In this document: in pieces, positions 28,301 to 36,719 of the stretch
How the letters are laid out: each line of letters opens with the position of its first letter
Numbering within the stretch: the stretch's first letter is position 1
Origin: Sphingomonas taxi
Lineage (GTDB): Bacteria > Pseudomonadota > Alphaproteobacteria > Sphingomonadales > Sphingomonadaceae
Reading direction: 5' to 3'
DNA length: 64,000 bases
NCBI RefSeq assembly: GCF_000764535.1
Contig: NZ_CP009571.1
Span: forward strand, 3,157,001-3,221,000
Notes under the pieces: model-generated
Told to the model about the DNA's origin: nothing
What the model saw: only the letters and a program-made list of their open reading frames with translations
Database searches by the model: none
Translations under genes and position numbers: made by a program

Positions 28301-28658
28301 CGGCATAGGCACGGATATTCGGTTCGCCGACTACCAGCGGGTTGCAGTCGAAGCGGGCGTCGCGGGTGAGATCCGGCACGACGAGCAGATCGTCCTCCAG
28401 CAGCGCCCTGGCGCAGAACGAACTTTCCAGCGGCGTCGCGCGCACACCGAGACCCACCTCGGCCTTGAAGAACTGGCGGTCGGCGGCGATCAGGTTGATC
28501 ACCGCGATCGGCGCATCGCACAACCGGGCGGTCAGCGCGGCGAGTTCGTCGAACGACGCCTCGCGCGGCGTATCCATCACCGCATAGCGCGCCAGCGCTG
28601 CCAGCCTCCGCGTCTCCCGCTCGTTGATGGCGTCCATATCGGTCGATGATCCAGCCAT
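25383..28658 (-). CDS. Hybrid sensor histidine kinase (GAF, four PAS, HisKA, HATPase, REC)
   Basis: This soluble 1091-residue sensor has no transmembrane segment. Order: GAF about 25-165, PAS at about 190-300, 325-435, 445-560 and 592-695, then HisKA with phosphoacceptor H723 (GGIAHDFNNLL). The ATPase domain has DTGAGM at 880-885 and GQGTGLGL at 904-911. The C-terminal receiver has acceptor D1018, T1046 and K1068. It lacks the LOV cysteine motif, so blue-light sensing through these PAS domains is not supported. No response regulator gene is adjacent. It converges on and slightly overlaps the end of the aldo/keto reductase gene. Confidence 0.92.
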   Translation of the reverse strand: MAGSSTDMDAINERETRRLAALARYAVMDTPREASFDELAALTARLCDAPIAVINLIAADRQFFKAEVGLGVRATPLESSFCARALLEDDLLVVPDLTRDARFDCNPLVVGEPNIRAYAGALLKTEDGLAIGTLCVLDHRVRPFTDLHQETLRVLSRQVMAQLDLRRAVEARDRRYDQLRASEERLRLILDSARDYAIVTTDTDRRITGWSAGAEASFEWTEQQAIGRPIDDLFLPEDRRAGVPARECATAAAEGCAPDVRWHLRADGARVFMTGSTHPIIERDGGHSGFLKIARDETRARTQAEELARTRSELVDSEARFRNMADHAPVMMWVTDHDGHCTYLNRRWYDFTGQTPAEAQGAGWLDVTHPDDRAEAARIFRAAHAARVPFRLDYRLRHADGSYHWAIDAASPRFGPDGVFLGYIGSVIDIHDRREAERRLADSEARYRTLFESIESGFCVVEVAPGTADTPTDYRVVEANPAFYRQTGFTAAIHGRWLRESMPELEEHWYEIYGRVAVSGEPIRFEQGSAALGRWFDIAAFRVGAPADRRVAVLFNDISARRAAEEALQRLNERLGDEVTERTAERDRMWETSPDLMLVMDAAGVIRRANPAWTRMLGYAADELVGHHVSDFIVAEDHDETIGAYRRAAAGGKADVENRYRHKDGSIRWIAWVAAPAGDMTYASGRNVTAEKAQAAALAQAEEQLRQAQKMEAVGQLTGGIAHDFNNLLTGVIGSLDLLQRRLARGETDKVERYATAAITSANRAAALTHRLLAFSRRQPLDPKAVDANRLVAGMEELLRRTIGESIALEMVGAVGLWRTRCDPHQLESAILNLAINARDAMPDGGTLTIETCNAQLDAAYVAQQREVGAGDYVCVCVTDTGAGMAPETIARAFEPFFTTKPIGQGTGLGLSMIYGFARQSEGHVRIYSELGRGTAIKVYLPRHHGEADAPDAILAVPDDAHRGAGETVLVVEDETAVRDLVVEVLRDLGYRAVEAADGPAGLKLLQSGMRVDLLVTDIGLPGLNGRQVADAARQQRPELKVLFMTGYAENATIANGFLEPGMQMITKPFAIDALTARIRGMIEGTPIAGD

Positions 28659-28875
28659 ATGCGGGGGTGTGCGGTCGACGACCGCCCTCGATCATGTACC
28701 GAAATGGCCCGAAACCGGCAATGGCCGCGGCGCGGCGTTGGTCCCGCCGTCGGCAGTGGATAAAGCGCCAATGGTCTCAGCATCTTACCCTCGTCGCCAG
28801 GCGCATTTCCGCTGGTCAAGGTCGAGCGGGCGGGGCACCCTGCCCTCGCCTCCGCTCCAACCTTCGGTGTCGATC

Positions 28876-29781
28876 ATGCGCTTTCCTCTCGCCGTCGCGC
28901 TGCTGGCAAGCGGTACCGTCGCCGCCCAGCCACCCGAACGGGGTACCGGCCGCTATCCCGCCTTATTCGAGGAGCGGGCCGACCTGCCCGACCATGTCGT
29001 CTATCGCCCGGCCGATCTGACACAGCTGAAGGGCGAGCGGCTCGGCATCTACGTCTGGGGAAACGGCGGGTGCAGCGCCGACGGGACGAGTTCGCGCAAT
29101 CACCTGCTGGAGATCGCCTCGCACGGCTATCTGGTCATCGCCGCTGGCCGCATCCCCGGTGCGACGCCGGCGCCGCCACCCGCCACCGCATCCGCCGCCC
29201 CATCGACCACCACGCCCGCAGCCCGGCTGGCGGTGGCGACGCCGACGCGGCTGCTGGCCGACGCAATCGACTGGGCGCAGCGGGAGAACGGCCGCACCGG
29301 CAGTCCGCTGCGCGGCCATATCGCGGTCGATCAGGTGGCGGCGTCGGGCTGGAGCTGCGGCGGACTGCAGGCGCTGGCGACCGCGCAGGATCCGCGCGTC
29401 AGGACCGCGATCATCATGAACAGCGGCTTCTTCCCCGATGGCGCCAATCCGATCGCCGGGATCGTCTCGGATAAGGCGTTGCTCGCCGGGCTGCACGGCC
29501 CCGTCCTTTACGTGCTCGGCGGCCCGACCGACATCGCCGCCGCGAACGGCACCGACGATTTCCGGCGAATCGATCGCGTCCCCGCGGCGCTGGTCAACAT
29601 CCCCGTCGGCCATGGCGGAACCTATATGCAACCGCATGGCGGAGTCGGCGCGATCGTCGCAACCAACTGGCTCGACTGGCAGTTGAAGGGCAAAACCGCC
29701 GCAAAAGCCGCTTTCGTGGGTCGGAATTGCCGATTCTGCCACGATCCGCGGTTGACGCTGGCGCGCAAGAACTTCAATTAG
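28876..29781 (+). CDS. Secreted alpha/beta hydrolase
   Basis: The ATG at 28876 begins directly with a signal peptide ([18 protein letters not shown]), giving 301 residues; the open frame upstream is antisense to the kinase gene and unlikely. The nucleophile elbow is GWSCGG in the middle of the protein, and a Gly-rich VGHGGTY supplies a candidate catalytic His. A Pro/Ala/Thr-rich insertion follows [12 protein letters not shown]. The C-terminus carries a Cys pair (NCRFCHD). The substrate is unknown; the fold resembles chlorophyllase/PET-hydrolase-like esterases only loosely. Confidence 0.75.
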   Translation: MRFPLAVALLASGTVAAQPPERGTGRYPALFEERADLPDHVVYRPADLTQLKGERLGIYVWGNGGCSADGTSSRNHLLEIASHGYLVIAAGRIPGATPAPPPATASAAPSTTTPAARLAVATPTRLLADAIDWAQRENGRTGSPLRGHIAVDQVAASGWSCGGLQALATAQDPRVRTAIIMNSGFFPDGANPIAGIVSDKALLAGLHGPVLYVLGGPTDIAAANGTDDFRRIDRVPAALVNIPVGHGGTYMQPHGGVGAIVATNWLDWQLKGKTAAKAAFVGRNCRFCHDPRLTLARKNFN

Positions 29782-29815
29782 GCGCATTGGTGCCCACCGA
29801 AAGCAAAGACCTTCC

Positions 29816-30016
29816 ATGCAGATCATCGTTCGCGACAATAATGTCGATCAAGCCCTCCGCGCCCTGAAGAAGAAGCTCCAGCGGGAGGGTGTCTACCGCG
29901 AGATGAAGCTCCGCCGGCATTACGAGAAGCCGTCGGAAAAGCGCGCCCGCGAGCATGCCGCCGCGGTGAGCCGTGCGCGCAAGGCCGATCGCAAGCGCGC
30001 CGAACGCGACCGCTGA
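29816..30016 (+). CDS. rpsU: 30S ribosomal protein bS21
   Basis: This 66-residue, very basic protein has the family start [20 protein letters not shown] and a C-terminal Arg/Lys-rich tail. It binds the 30S platform near the anti-Shine-Dalgarno and aids initiation. The gene is monocistronic here and ends in front of a 34-base perfect hairpin (30033-30066). Confidence 0.96.
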   Translation: MQIIVRDNNVDQALRALKKKLQREGVYREMKLRRHYEKPSEKRAREHAAAVSRARKADRKRAERDR

Positions 30017-30032
30017 TCCCCGTCGGATGATG

Positions 30033-30066
30033 CCACCGCCGTCCGGCCCCGGCCGGACGGCGGTGG
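30033..30066. terminator. Long perfect hairpin between convergent genes
   Basis: Sixteen bases (30033-30048) pair perfectly with 30051-30066 around a two-base loop. The site lies between rpsU and a convergent gene. There is no T-run, so it may stop transcription from both sides with Rho or simply be an extragenic palindrome. Confidence 0.6.
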
Positions 30067-30070
30067 TGCG

Positions 30071-30439
30071 TCAGCCGTTCGCGACCGCCTTGGCGAGGAC
30101 CGGACTCTGCTGATGCTGGACGACCCGCCACACCTCGTGCTCGAGTCGGCGGATCGTCGAGGTGCAATGCGCCTCATAGGCTTCGCCGTCGCGCTGCGCG
30201 TGGACGTGATAGCCGATGACGATCAGGCCCTCCTGCGGCCGTGAGACCTGACGCTCGCTGAGTTCCGCCTCGTTCCATACCGGTGTATCGGCGACCGCAT
30301 CGATCGCCTCGCTGCCGCGCAGCACGAATGGCGGCCGCGGCAGCACCATGACGACCTCGGGGTCGACCTTCTCGCGGTAATTGTCGGGACCCTCGGTCCA
30401 CAGGCTCTGCTCGAAGCTCCACAAACGGCTGTCGTCCAT
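30071..30439 (-). CDS. NTF2-like (DUF4440-type) protein
   Basis: The protein has 122 residues from the ATG at 30439, which has GGGAGAG 5 nt upstream. It is a small cone-shaped NTF2-like fold: an N-terminal helix with LWSFEQSLWTEG, then VVMVLPRPPFVLRGSEAIDAV and a closing strand EVWRVVQHQQSP. Such proteins are often stress or ketosteroid-isomerase-like proteins of unknown ligand. Confidence 0.75.
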   Translation of the reverse strand: MDDSRLWSFEQSLWTEGPDNYREKVDPEVVMVLPRPPFVLRGSEAIDAVADTPVWNEAELSERQVSRPQEGLIVIGYHVHAQRDGEAYEAHCTSTIRRLEHEVWRVVQHQQSPVLAKAVANG

Positions 30440-30576
30440 CGCATTCTCTCCCATGAGGTCAGGGAGGAAGCGGGGCGCGACCCCGAATGTTCCCGCCGCG
30501 CCCGACGCAAATGCCTGCCCCAACCGCGTCACCAACCGCGCCATGGTGCGTTGGCGCCTCTCTCACAGGAGGCATC

Positions 30577-30807
30577 ATGACCGACGACATCGCCATTCGT
30601 ACCCGCCAGCGCGAGATCGCCACCGAGCATCTGCTGTTCAAGCTGATGGAATATGTCGAGGCGCGCCATCCCGGGCTGCTCGACTATATGGAGCACAGCC
30701 TCGATCATCTCGGCGATCCCGCCGGTGACGGCAGCAAGGACGACGATGCGGTGCGCACGATCGCCCAGCGCATGATCGTCGGTGCCCGCGCCGAGCGCAA
30801 AGGCTGA
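30577..30807 (+). CDS. Hypothetical small protein
   Basis: This 76-residue protein starts at an ATG with a strong AGGAGG 5 nt upstream. It is acidic and helix-rich (HLLFKLMEYVEARHPGLLDY and DAVRTIAQRMI). I do not recognise the family. It lies alone between the NTF2-like gene (divergent) and ohrR (convergent). Confidence 0.7.
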   Translation: MTDDIAIRTRQREIATEHLLFKLMEYVEARHPGLLDYMEHSLDHLGDPAGDGSKDDDAVRTIAQRMIVGARAERKG

Positions 30808-30817
30808 CGCTCGCCGG

Positions 30818-31276
30818 TCAGGCGGCGGCCGGTTCCGCCGCCGGATCGCGCGCCAGCGCCCGGCGCAGTTCGGTCACCTCCGCGTTGAGCGCCGCGAGCC
30901 GCTCGCGACTGATCCCGGTACGTTCGACGATCATCGGCGCGAGACAGCCGGTCTCTCGCCAGCGCTCGCGGCCCTCGGCGGTCAGGCGCACGCGGACCTG
31001 ACGCTCGTCGGCGGGATTGCGCAGCCGCGTGACCAACCCCGCCGCCTCCATCCGCTTCGCCAGCGGCGTGATCGTGCTCGGCTCGAGCGCGAGCCGTTCG
31101 GCGATCGTGCCGACCGGCACGCCGTCCTCGGCGCCGCTCACCACCTGGAGCACCAGAAATTGCGGATAGGTGATGCCGAGGCGATCGAGCACCGGCTTGT
31201 AGGCGCGGTTGATCGCGATCGTCGCGGCGTACAGCGAGAAGCACAATTGTTCATCGAGCGGCAGCGGGCCGGGCAT
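30818..31276 (-). CDS. ohrR: MarR-family peroxide-sensing repressor OhrR
   Basis: The protein has 152 residues from the ATG at 31276 (AAGGAGAG 5 nt upstream). It is a winged-helix MarR protein with the conserved peroxidatic cysteine at 12 (EQLCFSLY) and DNA-binding segment LEPSTITPLAKRMEAAGLV. Organic hydroperoxides oxidise the Cys and release DNA. It is divergent from ohr, and two copies of a GTTATCGCGA-type site lie between the genes. Confidence 0.92.
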   Translation of the reverse strand: MPGPLPLDEQLCFSLYAATIAINRAYKPVLDRLGITYPQFLVLQVVSGAEDGVPVGTIAERLALEPSTITPLAKRMEAAGLVTRLRNPADERQVRVRLTAEGRERWRETGCLAPMIVERTGISRERLAALNAEVTELRRALARDPAAEPAAA

Positions 31277-31312
31277 CGTCACTCTCCTTGCCAGCGGCTT
31301 AGCACGAAAATG

Positions 31313-31326
31313 GTTATCGCGACAAA
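31313..31326. promoter_or_regulatory. OhrR operator 1 (near ohrR)
   Basis: GTTATCGCGACAAA agrees at 12 of 14 positions with the perfect palindrome found close to ohr. It lies 37 bases from the ohrR start, fitting autoregulation. Confidence 0.6.
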
Positions 31327-31361
31327 TAGTTCTGGACGATAGCGCGCACCCGTCCTAGATA

Positions 31362-31375
31362 GTTATCGCGATAAC
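31362..31375. promoter_or_regulatory. OhrR operator 2 (near ohr)
   Basis: GTTATCGCGATAAC is a perfect 14-base palindrome 17 bases upstream of the ohr start codon. The place and symmetry fit the MarR-type dimer encoded by the divergent gene. Confidence 0.75.
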
Positions 31376-31392
31376 CAAACAGGAGATTGATC

Positions 31393-31818
31393 ATGTCGGT
31401 CGACGTCAAATACAGCACCACGGCCACCGCAACCGGCGGTCGCGACGGTCATGCCCGCTCGGACGACGGCAGGATCGACGTCCAGCTCGCGACGCCCAAG
31501 GAACTCGGCGGCGCCGGCGGCGACGGCAGCAATCCCGAACAATTGTTCGCCGCGGGCTATTCGGCCTGTTTCATCGGCGCGCTGAAGGCGGCGGGCCGCG
31601 AGCTCAAGGTCAAGGTCCCCGACGACGTCACGGTCACCGCCAAGGTTGGCATCGGACCGCGCTCCGAGGGCGGCTTCGGCATCACCGCCGATCTGCAGGT
31701 GTCGCTGCCCGGCGTCGAGCGCGAGCAGGCACGGACGCTGGTCGACACCGCGCACCAGATCTGCCCCTATTCCAACGCCACCCGCGGCAACCTCGACGTC
31801 GGCCTGACGCTGGTCTGA
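31393..31818 (+). CDS. ohr: Organic hydroperoxide resistance protein Ohr
   Basis: The protein has 141 residues from the ATG at 31393 (AGGAG 7 nt upstream). It is an Ohr/OsmC-fold thiol peroxidase with both catalytic cysteines present, C59 (GYSACF) and C124 (QICPYS). It reduces organic hydroperoxides using lipoyl-dependent reductants. Expression should be repressed by the divergent OhrR through the palindrome just upstream. Confidence 0.95.
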   Translation: MSVDVKYSTTATATGGRDGHARSDDGRIDVQLATPKELGGAGGDGSNPEQLFAAGYSACFIGALKAAGRELKVKVPDDVTVTAKVGIGPRSEGGFGITADLQVSLPGVEREQARTLVDTAHQICPYSNATRGNLDVGLTLV

Positions 31819-31940
31819 TCGTCGCCCATGTCCTCCCCGTCGGGGTGGGGAGGACATAATCGAGCTGCGCATCGGCCCGCCCGGGATACGGATGCGATCG
31901 TACGGATTGTAGCCTGCGAACCCGTTTCGGAGAGCATTGC

Positions 31941-32405
31941 ATGATCCGCTCGTTTCTCATCGGCTTGGTCGCCGGCCAGCGCGGCATCACCCCGCTGGCG
32001 GTGATCGCCACCGCCACCCGCCGGGAGGAGATTCCGGCGACGCTGCCGTTGCAGACCTTGTTGCGCAATCCGGTGATCGCCGCCGGCACCGCGGCCTTCG
32101 CCGCGGCGGAGATGGCGGGTGACAAGATGAAGACCGCGCCCGACCGGATCGTGCCGATCGGCCTCGCCGTGCGCGGCGTCACCGCAGCCTACGCCGGTGC
32201 CGCGCTGGCACCGCGCGACAAGAAGGTGCTCGGCGCCGCGGTCGCGGTCGGCAGCGCGCTCGCCGCATCCTATTTCGGCTGGCGGCTGCGCTGTGCGGCG
32301 ATGGCGCGCTACGGCCAGACCGCGACCGGCTTCGTCGAGGATGCGATCGTCTTCGGTGCCGGTCTGGCGATCGCCAATCCTAAATTGGTGTCCGGCAAGG
32401 CCTGA
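31941..32405 (+). CDS. DUF4126-family membrane protein
   Basis: This 154-residue protein is rich in Ala and Gly with about four hydrophobic segments and the DUF4126-like opening FLIGLVAGQRGITPLA. Length and pattern match this family of inner-membrane proteins of unknown function. It starts after GGAG 9 nt upstream. No operon partner is evident. Confidence 0.75.
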   Translation: MIRSFLIGLVAGQRGITPLAVIATATRREEIPATLPLQTLLRNPVIAAGTAAFAAAEMAGDKMKTAPDRIVPIGLAVRGVTAAYAGAALAPRDKKVLGAAVAVGSALAASYFGWRLRCAAMARYGQTATGFVEDAIVFGAGLAIANPKLVSGKA

Positions 32406-32416
32406 CCCGGCGGCGT

Positions 32417-32941
32417 TTACTGCACCGTAGCGAGGGCTGCCATCAGCAGCGCAGCGACGCTGGGATAGAAGGTGAGCGCGAAGCCCAGCGCGCGCGCCTC
32501 GGCGCCGTCGCGATAGCCGGTCCAGAACAACAGCCGCCCGGCGGTGAAGCAGGCGGCGAACAGCGCCACCGGTACTCGCGCATGATCGCTCAGCAAGGTC
32601 AGCGCGCCATAAGCGACGAGGGCGAGCAGCACCTGTTCGGCGGTGTTGCGCAGGATCGCGTTGGCGGCATCGACCTGTGGATCCGCGCCGTTGCGGCCAT
32701 CGATCGCCCCGTCGGAAACGAAGCGCCGCCGCGCCACGTCACCGATCGCCGCCGCCAGCCACAGGCCGAGCACCAGGGCGGCGATGCCGAGCGTGGTCAG
32801 CCGGCTTTCGAGGATCGCCGCCGCGCTGCGGCTATAGCCGAGGATCGCCGCGGCGATCGTCAGCCCCAGGCCGATGCCGATCCCGCGCGCGACGCCGGTC
32901 TGCGCCTTGCGTGCGCGCGAAGGGGGCACCGGCTCGGTCAC
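32417..32941 (-). CDS. MAPEG-family membrane protein
   Basis: This 174-residue protein has four hydrophobic segments and the MAPEG-type motif AILRNTAEQVLLALVAYGAL, followed by FAACFTAGRLLFWTGY. MAPEG proteins are small membrane enzymes related to glutathione transferases; the bacterial role is often unknown. Its ATG overlaps the stop of the upstream UbiH-type gene (ATGA), so the two form an operon. Confidence 0.85.
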   Translation of the reverse strand: MTEPVPPSRARKAQTGVARGIGIGLGLTIAAAILGYSRSAAAILESRLTTLGIAALVLGLWLAAAIGDVARRRFVSDGAIDGRNGADPQVDAANAILRNTAEQVLLALVAYGALTLLSDHARVPVALFAACFTAGRLLFWTGYRDGAEARALGFALTFYPSVAALLMAALATVQ

Positions 32942-34152
32942 ACCAGCAATCCCTGCAGCAATTTGGGCAAAGTGCCGGTTTCACCCCGCGCCTCGGCCAT
33001 GAAGCGGTTCTTGAGCGGCGGCACCTTGTCGACCGCACCGATGCCGAAGCGGCGGACCGCGCTGGCGGTCTTGCCGGGGATGCCGAACAAACGGGTCAGC
33101 GTGTCGGTGGCGGCGGCGACCATGAACGTATCGAGCCCGCGCCAGCGCTGATAGCGGTCGAGCAAGGCGGGGTCGCCGAGATCGAGGCCGAGCCGCTTGC
33201 CCTCGACGAGCACCTCGGCGAGCGTCGCGACGTCGCGCAGGCCGAGATTGAGCCCCTGCCCCGCGATCGGATGGATGCCGTGCGCCGCGTCGCCGACCAG
33301 CACCAGCCGTTCGGCGGTGACCCGCGCGGCATGGTGGAAGCCGAGCGGATAGCTCGCACGCGGACTCGGCGCGGTCAGTTCGCCGAGGAAGCCGCCCATC
33401 CGCTTGGTCGCCTCGGCGAGGAAGGCGCGGTCGCCGAGCTTCATCATCGCCGGGCCGTCCTCGCCCTTCACCGACCAGACGATCGCCGAGCGATGGCCGA
33501 TCTCGTCGTCGGGCAGCGGCAGCAGCGCGAACGGCCCCGAGGGGTAGAAGATCTCGTAGGCGATATCCTCGTGTGGATATTCGTGGTGGAAGGCGCCGAC
33601 GATTGCGGCGTGATCGTACTGCCAGCGCGCGACGGTGATCCCGGCCGCCTCGCGCGTCGGCGAGTTGCGCCCCTCCGCTGCGATCAGCAGCGGCGCGGTG
33701 ACCGTCGCCCCCGAATCGAGCGTCGCGGTGACGCCCGCGGGTCCGCGCACGACGTCGACCGCGCGCGTTTGCATGCGGAGATCGACATGCTTCGCCGCGC
33801 TCGCGGCCTCGAACAAGGCGGTCCGCAACCGCTTGTTTTCGTACATCGTACCGAGCGCGCCGTCGCCCGCGTCGGGACGGAAATCGAGCTTGCCCGGCTC
33901 CAGCCCGTCGCTGACCCGGATGTGGCGGATCGCGCAGCCATGGCCGGCGAGCACCGCGCCGATGCCGATCGCATCGAGCATCCGCCCGCTCGCGCTGGCG
34001 ATCGCCGAGGCGCGCCCGTCGAAGCCCGGCGCGAGCATCACCGCCGGATCGGCGGGATCGATGACGATGCTGGTCAGCCCATGCGCGTCGAGCGCGAGCG
34101 CGAGCGTCGCGCCGACCAGGCCACCGCCCAGGATGATGACGTCCGTGTCCAT
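32938..34152 (-). CDS. UbiH/UbiF/COQ6-family FAD-dependent hydroxylase
   Basis: This 404-residue flavoprotein monooxygenase of the ubiquinone pathway type has an N-terminal FAD motif (IILGGGLVGATLALAL) and the second FAD motif GDAAHGIHPIAGQGLN near 285-300. It probably hydroxylates the aromatic ring of a ubiquinone precursor at the membrane. Which position (C5, C6 or C1) cannot be told from the sequence. It is divergent from ftsK. Confidence 0.88.
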   Translation of the reverse strand: MDTDVIILGGGLVGATLALALDAHGLTSIVIDPADPAVMLAPGFDGRASAIASASGRMLDAIGIGAVLAGHGCAIRHIRVSDGLEPGKLDFRPDAGDGALGTMYENKRLRTALFEAASAAKHVDLRMQTRAVDVVRGPAGVTATLDSGATVTAPLLIAAEGRNSPTREAAGITVARWQYDHAAIVGAFHHEYPHEDIAYEIFYPSGPFALLPLPDDEIGHRSAIVWSVKGEDGPAMMKLGDRAFLAEATKRMGGFLGELTAPSPRASYPLGFHHAARVTAERLVLVGDAAHGIHPIAGQGLNLGLRDVATLAEVLVEGKRLGLDLGDPALLDRYQRWRGLDTFMVAAATDTLTRLFGIPGKTASAVRRFGIGAVDKVPPLKNRFMAEARGETGTLPKLLQGLLV

Positions 34153-34284
34153 ATCGTCTCCCTACGCCTGCCGCGCGCAGGTGCCAACGGTGGCATGCGT
34201 CGATCCATCGCAGCCAACCGCCTTGACGTAACGCGCGCGCAGCCCGATGATTCCCGTGCATTTCGCACATTGAAGGGATCGGGG

Positions 34285-36606
34285 ATGGCGAGCCGTGCGC
34301 AGCCAGGGCTGTTGCGTGAGACGGTGAAGGCAGGGGCGGTACGCGGCGGTGCCTTGATCACCGCGATCGTGCTGTTCCTCGTCACCGCGCTGATGGTGCT
34401 GGCGCTGATCAGCTATCATGCCAGCGACGCGTCGCTCAACACCGCCTCGGGCGGGCCGATCCTCAACCTTGCGGGACCGCCGGGGGCGTGGTTCGCCGAT
34501 CTCGCGCTGACGCTGTTCGGGCCGGCGGTGGCGCTGCTGCTGCCGATCGCGCCGATCGTCGCGATGCGGCTGTGGCGCGACCAGCCGCCGGGTCGCTGGC
34601 TGGCGATGCTGCGCAACGCCGCGATCGGCGTCGCGCTGATGGCCGCCGCGCTCGCTTTCGTGTCCGATTCGTCGGTGCTGGCGCTGCCCGCCGGCTGGGG
34701 CGGCGTGATCGGCCTGTCGGTCGCGCATCTCGTGCAATGGGGGCTGGGCTTCCTCGGCCAGCCCGGCGCCGAACGCTGGATCGCGCGCGGCGTCGGCCTG
34801 ATCGCCGGCGTCGCCGGCATCGTCATCTGGGCGAAGAGCCTCGAGATCGACCTCGGCGAGCGCCGCTTCCGCCTGCGCCGGACGCGCGCTGCCGCCGATG
34901 GCGAGGATCTGCTCGACGCCTATGACGATAGCGACGACGAGGAAGACGAAGAGCCGCTGCAGCTCGCGCGCAAGGTGATCGAGCCACGCGCCGTCGCCGA
35001 ACCCGATACCCGCCCCGCGCCGGTCATCGCCGACCGCGCGGTGGCGCCGTCGGCCGCCAAGCCCAAGCCGCGCCAGCAGAGCCTCGACCTCGGTCACACC
35101 TATACGCTGCCACAGCTCGACCTGCTCACCCCCGCGCCGCCGGCGCCCAAGGGGCAGATCGACAAGGCGGCGCTGGAACGCAACGCGCGGCTGCTCGAGA
35201 ACGTGCTCGACGATTTCAAGGTGCACGGCGTCATCAACGAGGTGCGCCCCGGCCCGGTCGTGACGATGTACGAGCTGGAGCCCGCCCCCGGCATCAAGGC
35301 GAGCCGCGTCATCGCGCTCGCCGACGATATCGCGCGCAACATGTCGGCGGTATCGGCGCGCGTCGCGGTGATCCCGGGGCGCAACGTCATCGGCATCGAG
35401 CTGCCCAACCAGAAGCGCGAATCGGTGTCGCTGCACGAACTGGTCGGCAGCCAGACGTTCGAGGATCAGGCGGCGCAACTGCCGATCATCCTCGGCAAGA
35501 ACATCGCCGGCGATCCGGTGATCGCCGATCTCGCACCGATGCCGCATTTGCTGGTTGCGGGTACCACCGGCTCGGGCAAGTCGGTCGGGCTCAACTGCAT
35601 GATCCTGTCGCTGCTCTACCGGCTGACGCCGGAACAGTGCCGGATGATCATGATCGATCCCAAGATGCTCGAATTGAGCATGTACGACGACATTCCGCAT
35701 CTGTTGTCGCCGGTCGTCACCGATCCGGCCAAGGCGGTGCGCGCGCTCAAATGGGCGGTCGAGACGATGGAGGACCGCTATCGCCAGATGTCGTCGGTCG
35801 GCGTGCGCAGCCTCGCCGGCTTCAACGACAAGGTCCGCGCCGCCAAGGCCAAGGGCCAGCGGCTCGGCCGCCGCGTGCAGACCGGCTATCATCCCGAGAC
35901 CGGCCAGCCGGTCTATGAGGAAGAGCAGCTCGATTACGAACCGCTGCCGCAGATCGTCGTCATCGTCGACGAGCTCGCCGATCTGATGATGACCGCGGGC
36001 AAGGAGGTGGAATTCCTGATTCAGCGGCTCGCGCAGAAGGCACGCGCGGCGGGCATCCATCTCATCATGGCGACGCAGCGGCCGTCGGTCGACGTCATCA
36101 CCGGCGTCATCAAGGCGAACCTGCCGACGCGGATCAGCTTCCACGTCACCAGCAAGATCGATTCGCGCACCATCCTCGGCGAACAGGGCGCCGAACAGCT
36201 GCTCGGCAAGGGCGACATGCTCTATATGCCCGGCGGCAAGGGCATCGTCCGCGTCCACGGCCCGTTCGTCAGCGACGACGAGGTGCGCGCCATCGCCGAT
36301 CACTGGCGCAGCCAAGGCCAGCCCGACTATATCACCTCGGTCACGGAGGAGCCCGAGGACGGCTTCACGCTGGAAGGATCGCCGGAAGGCGAGGATTCGG
36401 CCGAGGACCAGCAATATCGCGCAGCGATCCAGCTGGTGTGCGAATCGCAGAAGGCGTCGACGAGCTGGCTGCAACGCCAGTTGCGCATCGGCTACAATTC
36501 GGCGGCACGACTGATCGAGAAGATGGAGAAGGACGGCATCGTCAGCCGCCCCGACCACGTCGGCCGTCGCGAGGTGCTGCGCGATACCGAAGGGCACGCG
36601 ATCTGA
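34285..36606 (+). CDS. ftsK: DNA translocase FtsK
   Basis: The protein has 773 residues from the ATG at 34285; the frame remains open far upstream but runs antisense over the hydroxylase. Four transmembrane helices lie within 20-185, followed by an acidic/proline linker. The motor domain has Walker A GTTGSGKS at 426-433 and Walker B IVDELADLMM. A winged-helix gamma domain at the C-terminus (QLRIGYNSAARLIEKMEKDG) reads polar KOPS sites. FtsK pumps DNA through the septum and activates XerCD at dif. Confidence 0.95.
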   Translation: MASRAQPGLLRETVKAGAVRGGALITAIVLFLVTALMVLALISYHASDASLNTASGGPILNLAGPPGAWFADLALTLFGPAVALLLPIAPIVAMRLWRDQPPGRWLAMLRNAAIGVALMAAALAFVSDSSVLALPAGWGGVIGLSVAHLVQWGLGFLGQPGAERWIARGVGLIAGVAGIVIWAKSLEIDLGERRFRLRRTRAAADGEDLLDAYDDSDDEEDEEPLQLARKVIEPRAVAEPDTRPAPVIADRAVAPSAAKPKPRQQSLDLGHTYTLPQLDLLTPAPPAPKGQIDKAALERNARLLENVLDDFKVHGVINEVRPGPVVTMYELEPAPGIKASRVIALADDIARNMSAVSARVAVIPGRNVIGIELPNQKRESVSLHELVGSQTFEDQAAQLPIILGKNIAGDPVIADLAPMPHLLVAGTTGSGKSVGLNCMILSLLYRLTPEQCRMIMIDPKMLELSMYDDIPHLLSPVVTDPAKAVRALKWAVETMEDRYRQMSSVGVRSLAGFNDKVRAAKAKGQRLGRRVQTGYHPETGQPVYEEEQLDYEPLPQIVVIVDELADLMMTAGKEVEFLIQRLAQKARAAGIHLIMATQRPSVDVITGVIKANLPTRISFHVTSKIDSRTILGEQGAEQLLGKGDMLYMPGGKGIVRVHGPFVSDDEVRAIADHWRSQGQPDYITSVTEEPEDGFTLEGSPEGEDSAEDQQYRAAIQLVCESQKASTSWLQRQLRIGYNSAARLIEKMEKDGIVSRPDHVGRREVLRDTEGHAI

Positions 36607-36719
36607 GCGAAGCGTTCCCCGACCCTTCGTCCTGAGCCGGTCGAAGGCTGGGGTACGGACCCTCCCCGCCCCTTGCGCGGTTAAGCGGTCGTTCAATGCC
36701 ACAGGACCACAGGACCCGC

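Noticed and set aside
25773..28649. A 958-codon open frame antisense to the hybrid kinase
   Set aside because: Its translation is low-complexity and Arg/Ala/Gly-rich without domains, whereas the other strand has a full set of kinase motifs. Long antisense frames are expected at this GC content.
32677..34284. Upstream extension of the ftsK frame by 536 codons
   Set aside because: It overlaps the UbiH-type gene in antisense and has no FtsK similarity; the ATG at 34285 precedes the normal FtsK N-terminus.
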